NCBI RefSeq assembly: GCF_026341815.1 | Contig: NZ_JAPENX010000001.1 | Span: 6,944,001-7,008,000 of the forward strand | DNA length: 64,000 nt | Direction of reading: 5' to 3' | Origin: Streptomyces sp. NBC_00572 | Lineage (GTDB): Bacteria; Actinomycetota; Actinomycetes; Streptomycetales; Streptomycetaceae | In this document: positions 18,501-25,465 of the stretch, piece after piece | How the letters are laid out: every line of letters starts with the position of its first letter | How positions within the stretch are numbered: the first letter of the stretch is position 1 | Position numbers and translations under genes: made by a program | The notes under the pieces: generated by a model | What the model was told of the DNA's origin: nothing | Seen by the model: the letters and a program-made list of their open reading frames with translations, nothing else | The model's database searches: none

Positions 18501-19876
18501 GGCTGTACGGCGCCGAGGCCGGGCCCGGCAACTCCCCGGGCTCGGGGGCACCGCGCCACATCTACGACGAGGCGCACCTCCTCCTCGGCGAGACCGTCCA
18601 GGCGGGCAGCAGGATAAGGCTGCAGAAGGACGCGGCGAACACCTCCACGTACGCGATCGACTTCGTCAACCTGGAGCAGGTCGCCCCGGCCTCGAACCCG
18701 GACCCGGCCACGTACACCGTGCCGGCCGGATTCGGCCACCAGGACGTGCAGAACGCCCTGGACAAGGTCCGGATGGACACCACCGGAACTCTCGTCGGTG
18801 TCTACCTGCCGGCGGGTGACTACCAGACGTCGAGCAAGTTCCAGGTGTACGGGAAGCCGGTCAAGGTGGTCGGCGCCGGACCGTGGTTCACCACGTTCCA
18901 CGCGCCGTCGACCCAGGACAACACCGACGTGGGCTTCCGCGCCGAGGCGGCGGCCAAGGGCTCGCTGTTCAAGGGCTTCGCCTACTTCGGCAACTACACC
19001 TCGCGCATCGACGGACCGGGCAAGGTGTTCGACTTCGGGAACGTCTCCGACATCGTCATCGACGACATCTGGAACGAGCACATGGTGTGCCTCTACTGGG
19101 GCGCCAACACCGACCGGATGACGATCAAGAACTCCCGGATCCGCAACATGTTCGCCGACGGAATCAACATGACCAACGGCTCGACGGACAACCACGTCGT
19201 CAACAACGACGCGCGGGCGACCGGTGACGACAGCTTCGCCCTCTTCTCCGCGATCGACGCCGGCGGCGCCGACATGAAGAACAACGTCTACGAGAACCTC
19301 ACCACCACCCTGACCTGGCGAGCGGCGGGCGTGGCCGTCTACGGCGGCTTCGACAACACCTTTCGCAACATCCACATCGCCGACACGCTCGTCTACGCGG
19401 GCATCACCATCTCGTCCCTGGACTTCGGCTATCCGATGAACGGCTTCGGGACCGAACCCACGACCTTCGAGAACATCTCCGTCGTCCGGGCGGGCGGCCA
19501 CTTCTGGGGCTCCCAGACCTTCCCCGGCATCTGGGTGTTCTCCGCCTCGAAGATCTTCCAGGGCATCAGGGTGAACCATGTGGACATCGTCGACCCCACG
19601 TACAGCGGGGTGATGTTCCAGACGAACTACGTGGGCGGTCAGCCGCAGTTCCCCATCAAGGACACCGTTTTCACGGACGTCTCGATCACGGGGGCGCGCA
19701 AGAGCGGTGACGCCTTCGACGCCAAGTCCGGCTTCGGCCTCTGGGCCAACGAGATGCCCGAGTCGGGGCAGGGTCCCGCCGTGGGTGAGGTGACCTTCAA
19801 CGGACTCCGGCTGAGCGGCAACGCCGTGGACATCCGTAACACCACGTCCACCTTGAAGATCAACGTCAACCCGTAA
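15590..19876 (+). CDS. Giant secreted GH87-type paralogue with extra FnIII domains
   Basis: A 1428-residue secreted protein, paralogous to its upstream neighbour. Signal peptide about 1-33; two discoidin domains (about 34-170, 175-315); two nearly identical fibronectin type III domains (about 317-405 and 412-500, each with DNTGVTGYD and RAKD-AGNQS); a third discoidin domain (about 505-645); two CARDB domains (about 648-765, 765-865); a CBM35-like module (MYEAEDGTVGGG, about 870-1035); and a C-terminal beta-helix. The helix has FADGINMTNG and ATGDDSFALF, placing Asp1190, Asp1213 and Asp1214 at the GH87 spacing. The ATG at 15590 has a GAGG site. Extra FnIII spacers and a diverged helix suggest a complementary mode of attack on the same polymer, or a different chain structure. 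Confidence 0.78.
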   Translation: MSFRHWRSRGLSAAIATSLLALGGPLMSAQAAGGPNIALGDAAAASGAHAEYGAANITDGNQGTYWQSAGSTLPQWVQVDLGATTRVDEVVLKLPAGWESRDQTLSVQGSADGTSFATLKNSASYTFSPGAANTVTVAFPATQTRFVRVDITANTGWQAAQLSELEVHAADGSSADLASGRTLTASSHTEVYAAGNANDGNRATYWESTNNALPQWIQADLGASVRVDRVVLRLPDGWGARSQTLKIQGSANGTAFTDLTASQAYTFDAAGGRAATITFDATTTRYVRVLVTANSVQPAAQLSELEIYGPQTGDTQAPTAPANLAFTQPGTDQIRLTWNAASDNTGVTGYDIYANGTLLTSVAGNVTTFTDTRPASQTVTYRVRAKDAAGNQSADSNAVTRTGDTGDTQAPTAPAYLAFTEPAAGQIKLTWNASSDNTGVTGYDVYTDNVLRGSVAGNVTTYTDTQPASATVTYRVRAKDVAGNQSTDSNSVTRTGSGGAGSNLAVGREINASSVVHTFVAANANDNNTSTYWEGAGGSYPNTLTVKLGSNADVNSLVLKLSPDTAWSTRSQTVEVLGREQSATGFSGLAAAKSYTFDPASGNTVTIPVSARVADVQLKFTANTGSAAGQLAEFQVVGVPAPNPDLEVTGLTTTPASPVESDPITVSATVRNSGPAAAPASAVALRLGGTKVATAQVGALAAGAQTTVTASIGARDAGSYQLSAVADEANAVIEQNESNNTYTRPTALVVTPVSSSDLVAASVTTSPSSPSAGDAVTFKVAVKNQGTAASAAGAHGVTLSLTDSTGAVVKTLTGTHNGALAAGASSEVSLGPWTAANGSYTVKTVIADDANELPVKRTNNTSTQPLFVGRGADMPYDMYEAEDGTVGGGATVAGPNRTIGDIAGEASGRKAVNLDATGEYVEFTARRSTNTLVTRFSIPDAPGGGGIDSTINVYVDGVFKKALPLTSKYAWLYGAEAGPGNSPGSGAPRHIYDEAHLLLGETVQAGSRIRLQKDAANTSTYAIDFVNLEQVAPASNPDPATYTVPAGFGHQDVQNALDKVRMDTTGTLVGVYLPAGDYQTSSKFQVYGKPVKVVGAGPWFTTFHAPSTQDNTDVGFRAEAAAKGSLFKGFAYFGNYTSRIDGPGKVFDFGNVSDIVIDDIWNEHMVCLYWGANTDRMTIKNSRIRNMFADGINMTNGSTDNHVVNNDARATGDDSFALFSAIDAGGADMKNNVYENLTTTLTWRAAGVAVYGGFDNTFRNIHIADTLVYAGITISSLDFGYPMNGFGTEPTTFENISVVRAGGHFWGSQTFPGIWVFSASKIFQGIRVNHVDIVDPTYSGVMFQTNYVGGQPQFPIKDTVFTDVSITGARKSGDAFDAKSGFGLWANEMPESGQGPAVGEVTFNGLRLSGNAVDIRNTTSTLKINVNP

Positions 19877-19926
19877 CCCCGGCCCCATCGACGTCGACCC
19901 CTAACCCCGGCCCGCCTACCCCGCGA

Positions 19927-19963
19927 GACCGATGCAGGTGGCTTGCAGTCACTTGCATCGGTC
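19927..19963 (+). terminator. Hairpin terminator after the GH87 operon
   Basis: Arms 19927-19940 and 19950-19963 pair over 14 positions with one G-T pair and a 9-nt loop, about 50 nt after the second GH87 stop. Confidence 0.72.
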
Positions 19964-20095
19964 TTGCGTGCGTTCTGCCCGCCCCTTGAAACCGTCGAGC
20001 CGGTCGACTGCTCCGGCAGACCCCTGAACTGTCGGTTTCCTGAGCGGCTGACCCTACTCATCTCCCGATCCCTGTCAGGCAATTACGAAATCAGC

Positions 20096-20112
20096 GCGAT
20101 ATCTTGCGTTCA
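20096..20112 (+). promoter_or_regulatory. Shared promoter/operator element, copy 2 (before the ABC operon)
   Basis: GCGATATCTTGCGTTCA differs from the sequence at 10861-10878 only by one missing base. Chance occurrence of a 17-nt match restricted to these two regulatory regions is unlikely, so a common regulator (the LacI protein) is proposed. Confidence 0.5.
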
Positions 20113-20198
20113 CTTGTTGAGGGTGGTTGAGTGTGCGGCGCCCCACAACGCACAGGCGGTGGGGCGACCTCCACGTTCAGGCCCGAAGGGGACCACCC

Positions 20199-21617
20199 AT
20201 GAGAAGAGCCCGGTTCCGCCGTACGCGCCGCGCCAGCGCGGTCACCCTCGTCTCCGCGCTCACGCTGACCGCGCTCGCCGCCTGCGGCACGAGCAGCAGC
20301 GACAACAACGGCAGCGGCGGTTCCGAGGGCGGTGGGTCCTCCGACCCCACCGCCCCGCTGGACCCGAAGACCAAGGTGACGCTCACCATCGACTGCATGC
20401 CCCCCGCGGCGAAGGCGGCCGAGCTCAAGGAGTGGAAGGAGGACGTCGCCGAGTTCAACAAGACCTATCCGAACGTCACCATCGAGGGCCGCTCCACCCC
20501 CGGCCAGTGCCTGGAGCCGCCGCGTTTCACCGCGATGCTCAAGGCCAAGTCCCAGCCGGACGTGTTCTACACCTACTTCACCGACCTGCCGCAGGTCCTC
20601 GACAACGACGGCGCCGCGGACATCACCGCGTACGTCAATGACAAGAGCGTGCCGCTCCTCAAGGACATCGACCCGAACGTCCTCGACTCCCTGAAGCAGG
20701 ACGGCAAGCTGTACGGCCTCCCCACCAGCAACTACACGATGGGCCTGCTCGTCAACCGCAAGCTCTTCACGGACGCCGGCCTGGACCCCGACGCCCCGCC
20801 GCGCACCTGGGCCGAGGTCCGCACCGCCGCCAAGAAGATCGCCGGGCTCGGCAACGGCATCGCCGGCTTCGGCGAGTACAGCGCGGGCAACACCGGCGGC
20901 TGGCACTTCACCGCGCAGATGTACAGCGTCGGCGGCGAGGTCGTCGACGCGAGCGGCAAGAAGGCCGCCTTCAACAACGAGCTCGGCAAGCAGGTCGCGA
21001 AGAACCTCCACGCCATGCGCTGGGAGGACGACAGCATGGGCAAGACCCAGCTGCTCAAGTGGGGCGACCTGCAGAAGCAGATAGCCACCGACAAGCTCGG
21101 CATGTTCCTCGCAGCCCCCGACGACATCGCGTACATGGTCCAGCAACTCGGTGCGAAGTACGAGAACTTCGGGATGGGACCGATCCCCGGTGAGAAGAAC
21201 ACCCTGGCCGGCGGCAACAACTACATGATCAAGAAGGGGATCTCGGGAGACAAGGTCAAGGCCGCGATCGCCTGGCTGAACTTCAAGAACCTCACCGTCG
21301 GCAAGGGACAGTTCGACTGGGCCCGCACCAAGCAGGACGCCCTCCCCGTCGGCGTCCCGCAGCCCAACTTCTGGCTGAACGACTCCAAGACCAAGGACGA
21401 CGCGGCACGCGTCACCAACGCCACCATGCCGGTCCAGAACTTCAAGGCCTTCATGGACAACCCCGTCGCCGGCAAGGCCGAGCCGCCGAAGGCGCAGGAG
21501 GTCTACAAGGTCCTCGACAACGTGATGTCCGGCCTCCTCACCAACAAGGACGCCGACATCGACAAGCTCCTCGCCACCGCCGAGGCGCAGGTCAACCAGG
21601 TCCTCGCACAGCAGTGA
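20199..21617 (+). CDS. Sugar ABC transporter substrate-binding lipoprotein
   Basis: A 472-residue extracytoplasmic solute-binding protein. The signal sequence ends in the lipobox LTALAAC (Cys about residue 28), followed by a Ser/Gly/Asn-rich tether and the family 1 (carbohydrate) binding fold. The ATG at 20199 has AAGGGG upstream and gives the signal peptide directly; an in-frame extension to 20127 would bury it. It is the first gene of a binding protein-permease-permease-alpha-glucosidase operon downstream of two GH87 enzymes, so the ligand is probably an alpha-glucan oligosaccharide such as nigero-oligosaccharides (inferred). Confidence 0.92.
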   Translation: MRRARFRRTRRASAVTLVSALTLTALAACGTSSSDNNGSGGSEGGGSSDPTAPLDPKTKVTLTIDCMPPAAKAAELKEWKEDVAEFNKTYPNVTIEGRSTPGQCLEPPRFTAMLKAKSQPDVFYTYFTDLPQVLDNDGAADITAYVNDKSVPLLKDIDPNVLDSLKQDGKLYGLPTSNYTMGLLVNRKLFTDAGLDPDAPPRTWAEVRTAAKKIAGLGNGIAGFGEYSAGNTGGWHFTAQMYSVGGEVVDASGKKAAFNNELGKQVAKNLHAMRWEDDSMGKTQLLKWGDLQKQIATDKLGMFLAAPDDIAYMVQQLGAKYENFGMGPIPGEKNTLAGGNNYMIKKGISGDKVKAAIAWLNFKNLTVGKGQFDWARTKQDALPVGVPQPNFWLNDSKTKDDAARVTNATMPVQNFKAFMDNPVAGKAEPPKAQEVYKVLDNVMSGLLTNKDADIDKLLATAEAQVNQVLAQQ

Positions 21618-21709
21618 CGGGACCCGGCGGGGGCGGACCGAACCGCCCCCGCCGGCCCACGAACCCCACCCAGGACTCCACCCCGGCAGACCAGCACCAA
21701 GGAGCGACG

Positions 21710-22675
21710 ATGTCGGCCCCCAGCGTGACCCCGAGCAAGGCGGGCAGCCCCCGCCCCTCCCCGCCGCCGGCGGCGGGCCCCGTACCCCCCGGTGGCCGTG
21801 ACCGCTTCGCGAAGAGCCTGCGGCGCAACCTCACCGCCCACGGCTTCCTCATCGGCGCCGTCCTCTGCTTCGCGTTCTTCTCCTGGTACCCGATGGTCAG
21901 GGAGTTCCTCCTGGCCTTCCAGAAGACCGAGAGCGGACAGACGACCTGGGTCGGCCTGGACAACCTCGTCACCGTCGTCAACGACCCGGCCTTCTGGCAG
22001 GCCTGGCGCAACACGCTCCTCTTCACCGTCCTCGCGCTGGTCTTCGGCTTCGCGGTCCCCTTCGCCGTCGCCCTCGTCATCAACGAGTTCCACCACGGCC
22101 AGGGCTATCTGCGGCTGCTCGTCTACCTGCCCGTGATGCTCCCGCCGGTCGCCTCGGTCCTCCTCTTCAAGTACCTGTACGACCCCGGCTACGGACTCCT
22201 CAACGAACTCTTCCGCTTCCTCCACCTCCCCGAGCAGCAATGGCTTCAGGACCCCGACCTCTCCATGCTCTCGGTCGTCATCGCGTCGACCTGGATGAAC
22301 ATGGGCGGCGCGGCCCTCATCTACCTCGCCGCGCTCCAGAGCATCCCCGGCGAGCTGTACGAGGCCGCCGAGCTCGACGGCGCCGGGCTGTTCCGCAAGA
22401 TCTGGCACGTCACCATCCCGCAGACGCGCCTCATCCTCTCCCTGATGCTGCTCATGCAGGTCATCGCCACCATGCAGGTCTTCGTCGAACCGTTCCTGCT
22501 CACCGGCGGCGCGGGCCCCGAGGGATCGACCACGACCGTCGTCTACCTCATCTACCAATACGCCTTCAACTTCAACAACTACGGTGCCGCGTCGGCGCTC
22601 GGTCTGCTCCTGCTCGTACTCCTCGCCGGATTCTCGGCGGCGTACGTGAAGCTCAGCCGCGCCGAGGACGAGTAG
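21710..22675 (+). CDS. Carbohydrate ABC transporter permease (MalF type)
   Basis: A 321-residue inner-membrane permease. A Pro-rich cytoplasmic N-terminus (about 1-45) precedes six transmembrane segments and the EAA loop ELYEAAELDGAGLFRKIWHVTIP, which docks the ATPase. The ATG at 21710 has AAGGAG. It forms a heterodimer with the next gene product. No ATP-binding subunit is encoded nearby; Streptomyces sugar importers are known to share a multitask ATPase (MsiK) encoded elsewhere. Confidence 0.93.
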   Translation: MSAPSVTPSKAGSPRPSPPPAAGPVPPGGRDRFAKSLRRNLTAHGFLIGAVLCFAFFSWYPMVREFLLAFQKTESGQTTWVGLDNLVTVVNDPAFWQAWRNTLLFTVLALVFGFAVPFAVALVINEFHHGQGYLRLLVYLPVMLPPVASVLLFKYLYDPGYGLLNELFRFLHLPEQQWLQDPDLSMLSVVIASTWMNMGGAALIYLAALQSIPGELYEAAELDGAGLFRKIWHVTIPQTRLILSLMLLMQVIATMQVFVEPFLLTGGAGPEGSTTTVVYLIYQYAFNFNNYGAASALGLLLLVLLAGFSAAYVKLSRAEDE

Positions 22676-22691
22676 GACCGGGGAGACCAGC

Positions 22692-23567
22692 ATGTCCACA
22701 CGCACACTCATCTCGCCCGCGCAGCTCGCCCGCCCGCGTGGCAAGGTCCTCTACTGGGTGGTCTTCGCCGTGGTCGTCGGCGGCTTCACCCTGGCGTTCC
22801 TCGGACCCCTCTACTGGATGGTGTCCAGCGGCCTCAAGGACACCCAGGAGGTCATCCGGACCCCGCCGACCCTGGTACCGGAAACCTTCGCACCGGAGAA
22901 CTACTCCCGCGCCTGGGAGGTCATGGACCTCTCCACACTCCTCTTCAACACCCTCTACTACGCGTTCGGCGCCCTCGCCTTCCAGCTCGTCCTGGACGTG
23001 GCCGCCGCCTTCTCCCTCTCCAAGCTGCGGCCGATCTTCGGCAAGGCCGTGCTCGGCATGATGCTCGCCACCCTGATGATCCCGGCGACCGTCCTCGTCG
23101 TACCCCAGTACCTGACCGTCCTGGACCTGCCGATCTTCGAGCGCAACCTGCTGAACTCACCCTGGGTGATCTGGCTGCCCTCGGTGACCAACGCGTTCAA
23201 CATCTTCCTGCTCAAGCGCTTCTTCGACTCGATCCCCAAGGAGCTCCTGGACGCCGCCTCCATCGACGGGGCGTCCCCGATGCGGATCCTGTGGTCGATC
23301 GTGCTGCCCATCTCACGGCCGATCCTCGGCGTGGTGTCCATCTTCGCCGTCGTGGGGGTCTGGAAGGACTTCCTCTGGCCGATGCTCACCCTGCCCGACC
23401 CGGCCGGCCAGACCCTCAACGTCGGCATCTACTCCCTCTCCAACGGAGTCCCGGTCAATGTCCTGATCGCCGCGCTCGCCATCGCCTCCGTGCCGACCCT
23501 CCTCATCTTCCTGGTCTTCCAGCGCAACATCATGAGCGGCCTCACGGCGGGCGGCCTCAAGGGCTGA
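22692..23567 (+). CDS. Carbohydrate ABC transporter permease (MalG type)
   Basis: A 291-residue permease with six transmembrane segments and the EAA motif KELLDAASIDGASPMRILWSIVLP. It starts 16 nt after its partner with a GGGGAG ribosome site and ends in the usual GLTAGGLKG tail. With the binding protein at 20199 it completes the importer; the ATPase must come from another locus. Confidence 0.93.
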   Translation: MSTRTLISPAQLARPRGKVLYWVVFAVVVGGFTLAFLGPLYWMVSSGLKDTQEVIRTPPTLVPETFAPENYSRAWEVMDLSTLLFNTLYYAFGALAFQLVLDVAAAFSLSKLRPIFGKAVLGMMLATLMIPATVLVVPQYLTVLDLPIFERNLLNSPWVIWLPSVTNAFNIFLLKRFFDSIPKELLDAASIDGASPMRILWSIVLPISRPILGVVSIFAVVGVWKDFLWPMLTLPDPAGQTLNVGIYSLSNGVPVNVLIAALAIASVPTLLIFLVFQRNIMSGLTAGGLKG

Positions 23568-23708
23568 CCAGCCGGCCTCCCGGGCCACGGCCGTCGCCCC
23601 CGCCCCGCCCTCCGCACCCCGAATCCTTCGTCGCCGGCCTGCCTTCCCATGCCCCGCAGCATCCGGGCCGGCGACGAAGCACCCCGACCTGCCCGAAAGG
23701 ACCGTCAC

Positions 23709-25319
23709 GTGGCAGCCCCTCACTCGCATCGCACCGACGACTGGTGGCGCGACGCCGTCATCTACCAGGTGTATCCGCGCAGTTTCGCCGACGGCGACGG
23801 TGACGGCACCGGGGACCTCGCGGGAGTCCGGGCGAGACTGCCCTACCTCGCCGAACTCGGCGTCGACGCCGTCTGGTTCACACCCTGGTACCTCTCGCCG
23901 CTGGTGGACGGCGGCTACGACGTCGCCGACTACCGCACCATCGACCCCGCCTTCGGCACCCTCGCCGAAGCCGAGAAACTGATCGCCGAAGCCCGCGAGC
24001 TGGGCATCCGCGTCATCGTCGACATCGTCCCCAACCACGTCTCCGACCAGCACGCCTGGTTCCGCGCCGCCCTCGCGGCCGGCCCCGGCAGCCCGGAGCG
24101 GGAACTCTTCCACTTCCGGCCCGGCCGGGGCGAGTACGGCGAACTCCCGCCCAACACCTGGCCCTCCCAGTTCTCCGGACCGACCTGGACCCGGGTCGAG
24201 GACGGCGAGTGGTACCTCCACCTCTTCACCCCCGAACAGCCCGACCTCAACTGGGCCCACCCGGCGGTCCGCCGGGAACACGAGGACGTCCTGCGCTTCT
24301 GGTTCGAACGAGGAGTCGCCGGCGTACGGATCGACTCCGCCGCGCTGCTCGCCAAGGACCCGGCACTCGCCGACTTCGTCGAGGGCGTCGACCCCCACCC
24401 GTACATCGACCAGGACGAACTCCACGACATCTACCGGTCGTGGCGCGCGATAGCCGACGAGTACGGCGCCGTCTTCGTCGGCGAGGTCTGGCTCCCCGAC
24501 TCCGAGCGCTTCGCCCGCTACCTCCGCCCCGACGAACTCCACACCGCGTTCAACTTCACCTTCCTCTCCTGCCCCTGGGAGGCGGGCCGGCTGCGCCGCA
24601 CCATCGACGACACCCTCGCCGAGCACGCCCCCGTCGGCGCCCCCGCGACCTGGGTCCTCTGCAACCACGACGTCACCCGCACGGTCACCCGGTACGGGCG
24701 CGCCGACACCGGCTTCGACTTCGCCACGAAGGCCTTCGGCACACCCACGGACCTCGCCCTCGGAACGCGGCGGGCCCGCGCGGCGGCCCTGCTCACCCTG
24801 GCACTCCCGGGATCGGTGTACGTGTACCAGGGCGAGGAACTGGGGCTGCCCGAGGCGGAGGTACCGCTGGACCGGATCGAGGACCCCATGCACGCCCGCT
24901 CCGGCGGCACCGACCCCGGCCGCGACGGCTGCCGCATACCCCTGCCGTGGACCGCCGGAGCACCCTGGTACGGGTTCGGCTCCGACGCCGGCTCCGAGCC
25001 GTGGCTTCCCCAGCCCCGGGACTGGGACGACCACGCGGTGGACCGGCAGCAGGCGGACGGGACGTCGATGCTGGCGCTGTACCGCGAGGCCCTGAGGCTG
25101 CGCGGCTCGGTCGAGGGCTTCGGGGACGGCCCCATGACCTGGCTGCCCGCGGCGGACGGAGTACTCGCCTTCGCCCGCAGCGAGGGCCTGCTGTGCCTGG
25201 TCAACCTCTCCGCGACCCCGGCCGAACTCCCGGCGTACCAGCGCCTGCTCCTGGCGAGCGGCCCCTTGGCCACCGACGGCCGCCTGCCCGCCGACACGGC
25301 GGTGTGGCTGCGCACCTGA
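23709..25319 (+). CDS. GH13 intracellular alpha-glucosidase / oligo-glucosidase
   Basis: A 536-residue cytoplasmic alpha-amylase-superfamily enzyme (no signal peptide) starting AVIYQVYPRSFAD. GH13 regions are all visible: DIVPNHVSD, GVRIDSAALL (nucleophile Asp209), FVGEVWLPD (acid/base Glu) and LCNHDVTR (His-Asp). The GTG at 23709 is preferred because AAAGGA precedes it and it lies just before the conserved start; an upstream in-frame ATG at 23649 would add 20 basic residues. It comes 141 nt after the second permease and probably hydrolyses imported alpha-linked oligosaccharides to glucose. Linkage specificity (1,4, 1,6 or 1,3) cannot be fixed from these motifs. Confidence 0.92.
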   Translation: MAAPHSHRTDDWWRDAVIYQVYPRSFADGDGDGTGDLAGVRARLPYLAELGVDAVWFTPWYLSPLVDGGYDVADYRTIDPAFGTLAEAEKLIAEARELGIRVIVDIVPNHVSDQHAWFRAALAAGPGSPERELFHFRPGRGEYGELPPNTWPSQFSGPTWTRVEDGEWYLHLFTPEQPDLNWAHPAVRREHEDVLRFWFERGVAGVRIDSAALLAKDPALADFVEGVDPHPYIDQDELHDIYRSWRAIADEYGAVFVGEVWLPDSERFARYLRPDELHTAFNFTFLSCPWEAGRLRRTIDDTLAEHAPVGAPATWVLCNHDVTRTVTRYGRADTGFDFATKAFGTPTDLALGTRRARAAALLTLALPGSVYVYQGEELGLPEAEVPLDRIEDPMHARSGGTDPGRDGCRIPLPWTAGAPWYGFGSDAGSEPWLPQPRDWDDHAVDRQQADGTSMLALYREALRLRGSVEGFGDGPMTWLPAADGVLAFARSEGLLCLVNLSATPAELPAYQRLLLASGPLATDGRLPADTAVWLRT

Positions 25320-25341
25320 AATCACGGCGGGCGACCCTCCG

Positions 25342-25378
25342 GGCGCTCCCGGCGCCGAGAACCGGCACCGGGAGCGCC
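25342..25378 (+). terminator. Hairpin terminator after the sugar-utilisation operon
   Basis: GGCGCTCCCGG at 25342-25352 pairs with CCGGGAGCGCC at 25368-25378, 22 nt after the alpha-glucosidase stop. Confidence 0.78.
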
Positions 25379-25465
25379 GTGCAGCGTCCGATAGTTTGAC
25401 CGGCGTCACGCATCGGCGGCCGGCTCAGGGGACTTGAGGAGTCGGCCCTGCACAGGGGGAAGTAC

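Larger units (their letters stand above)
19877..20198 (+). promoter_or_regulatory. Intergenic region upstream of the ABC operon
   Basis: This 322-nt gap holds the terminator hairpin at 19927-19963, a TCTTGCGTGCGTTC sequence at 19962-19975 resembling the LacI-region motif, and the shared 17-nt element at 20096-20112 about 87 nt before the binding-protein start. No additional gene was seen. Confidence 0.6.

Noticed and set aside
15611..19888. Antisense ORF of 1425 codons opposite the second GH87-type gene
   Set aside because: Mirror frame of a gene with strong third-position GC; low complexity, no start context, no recognised domain.
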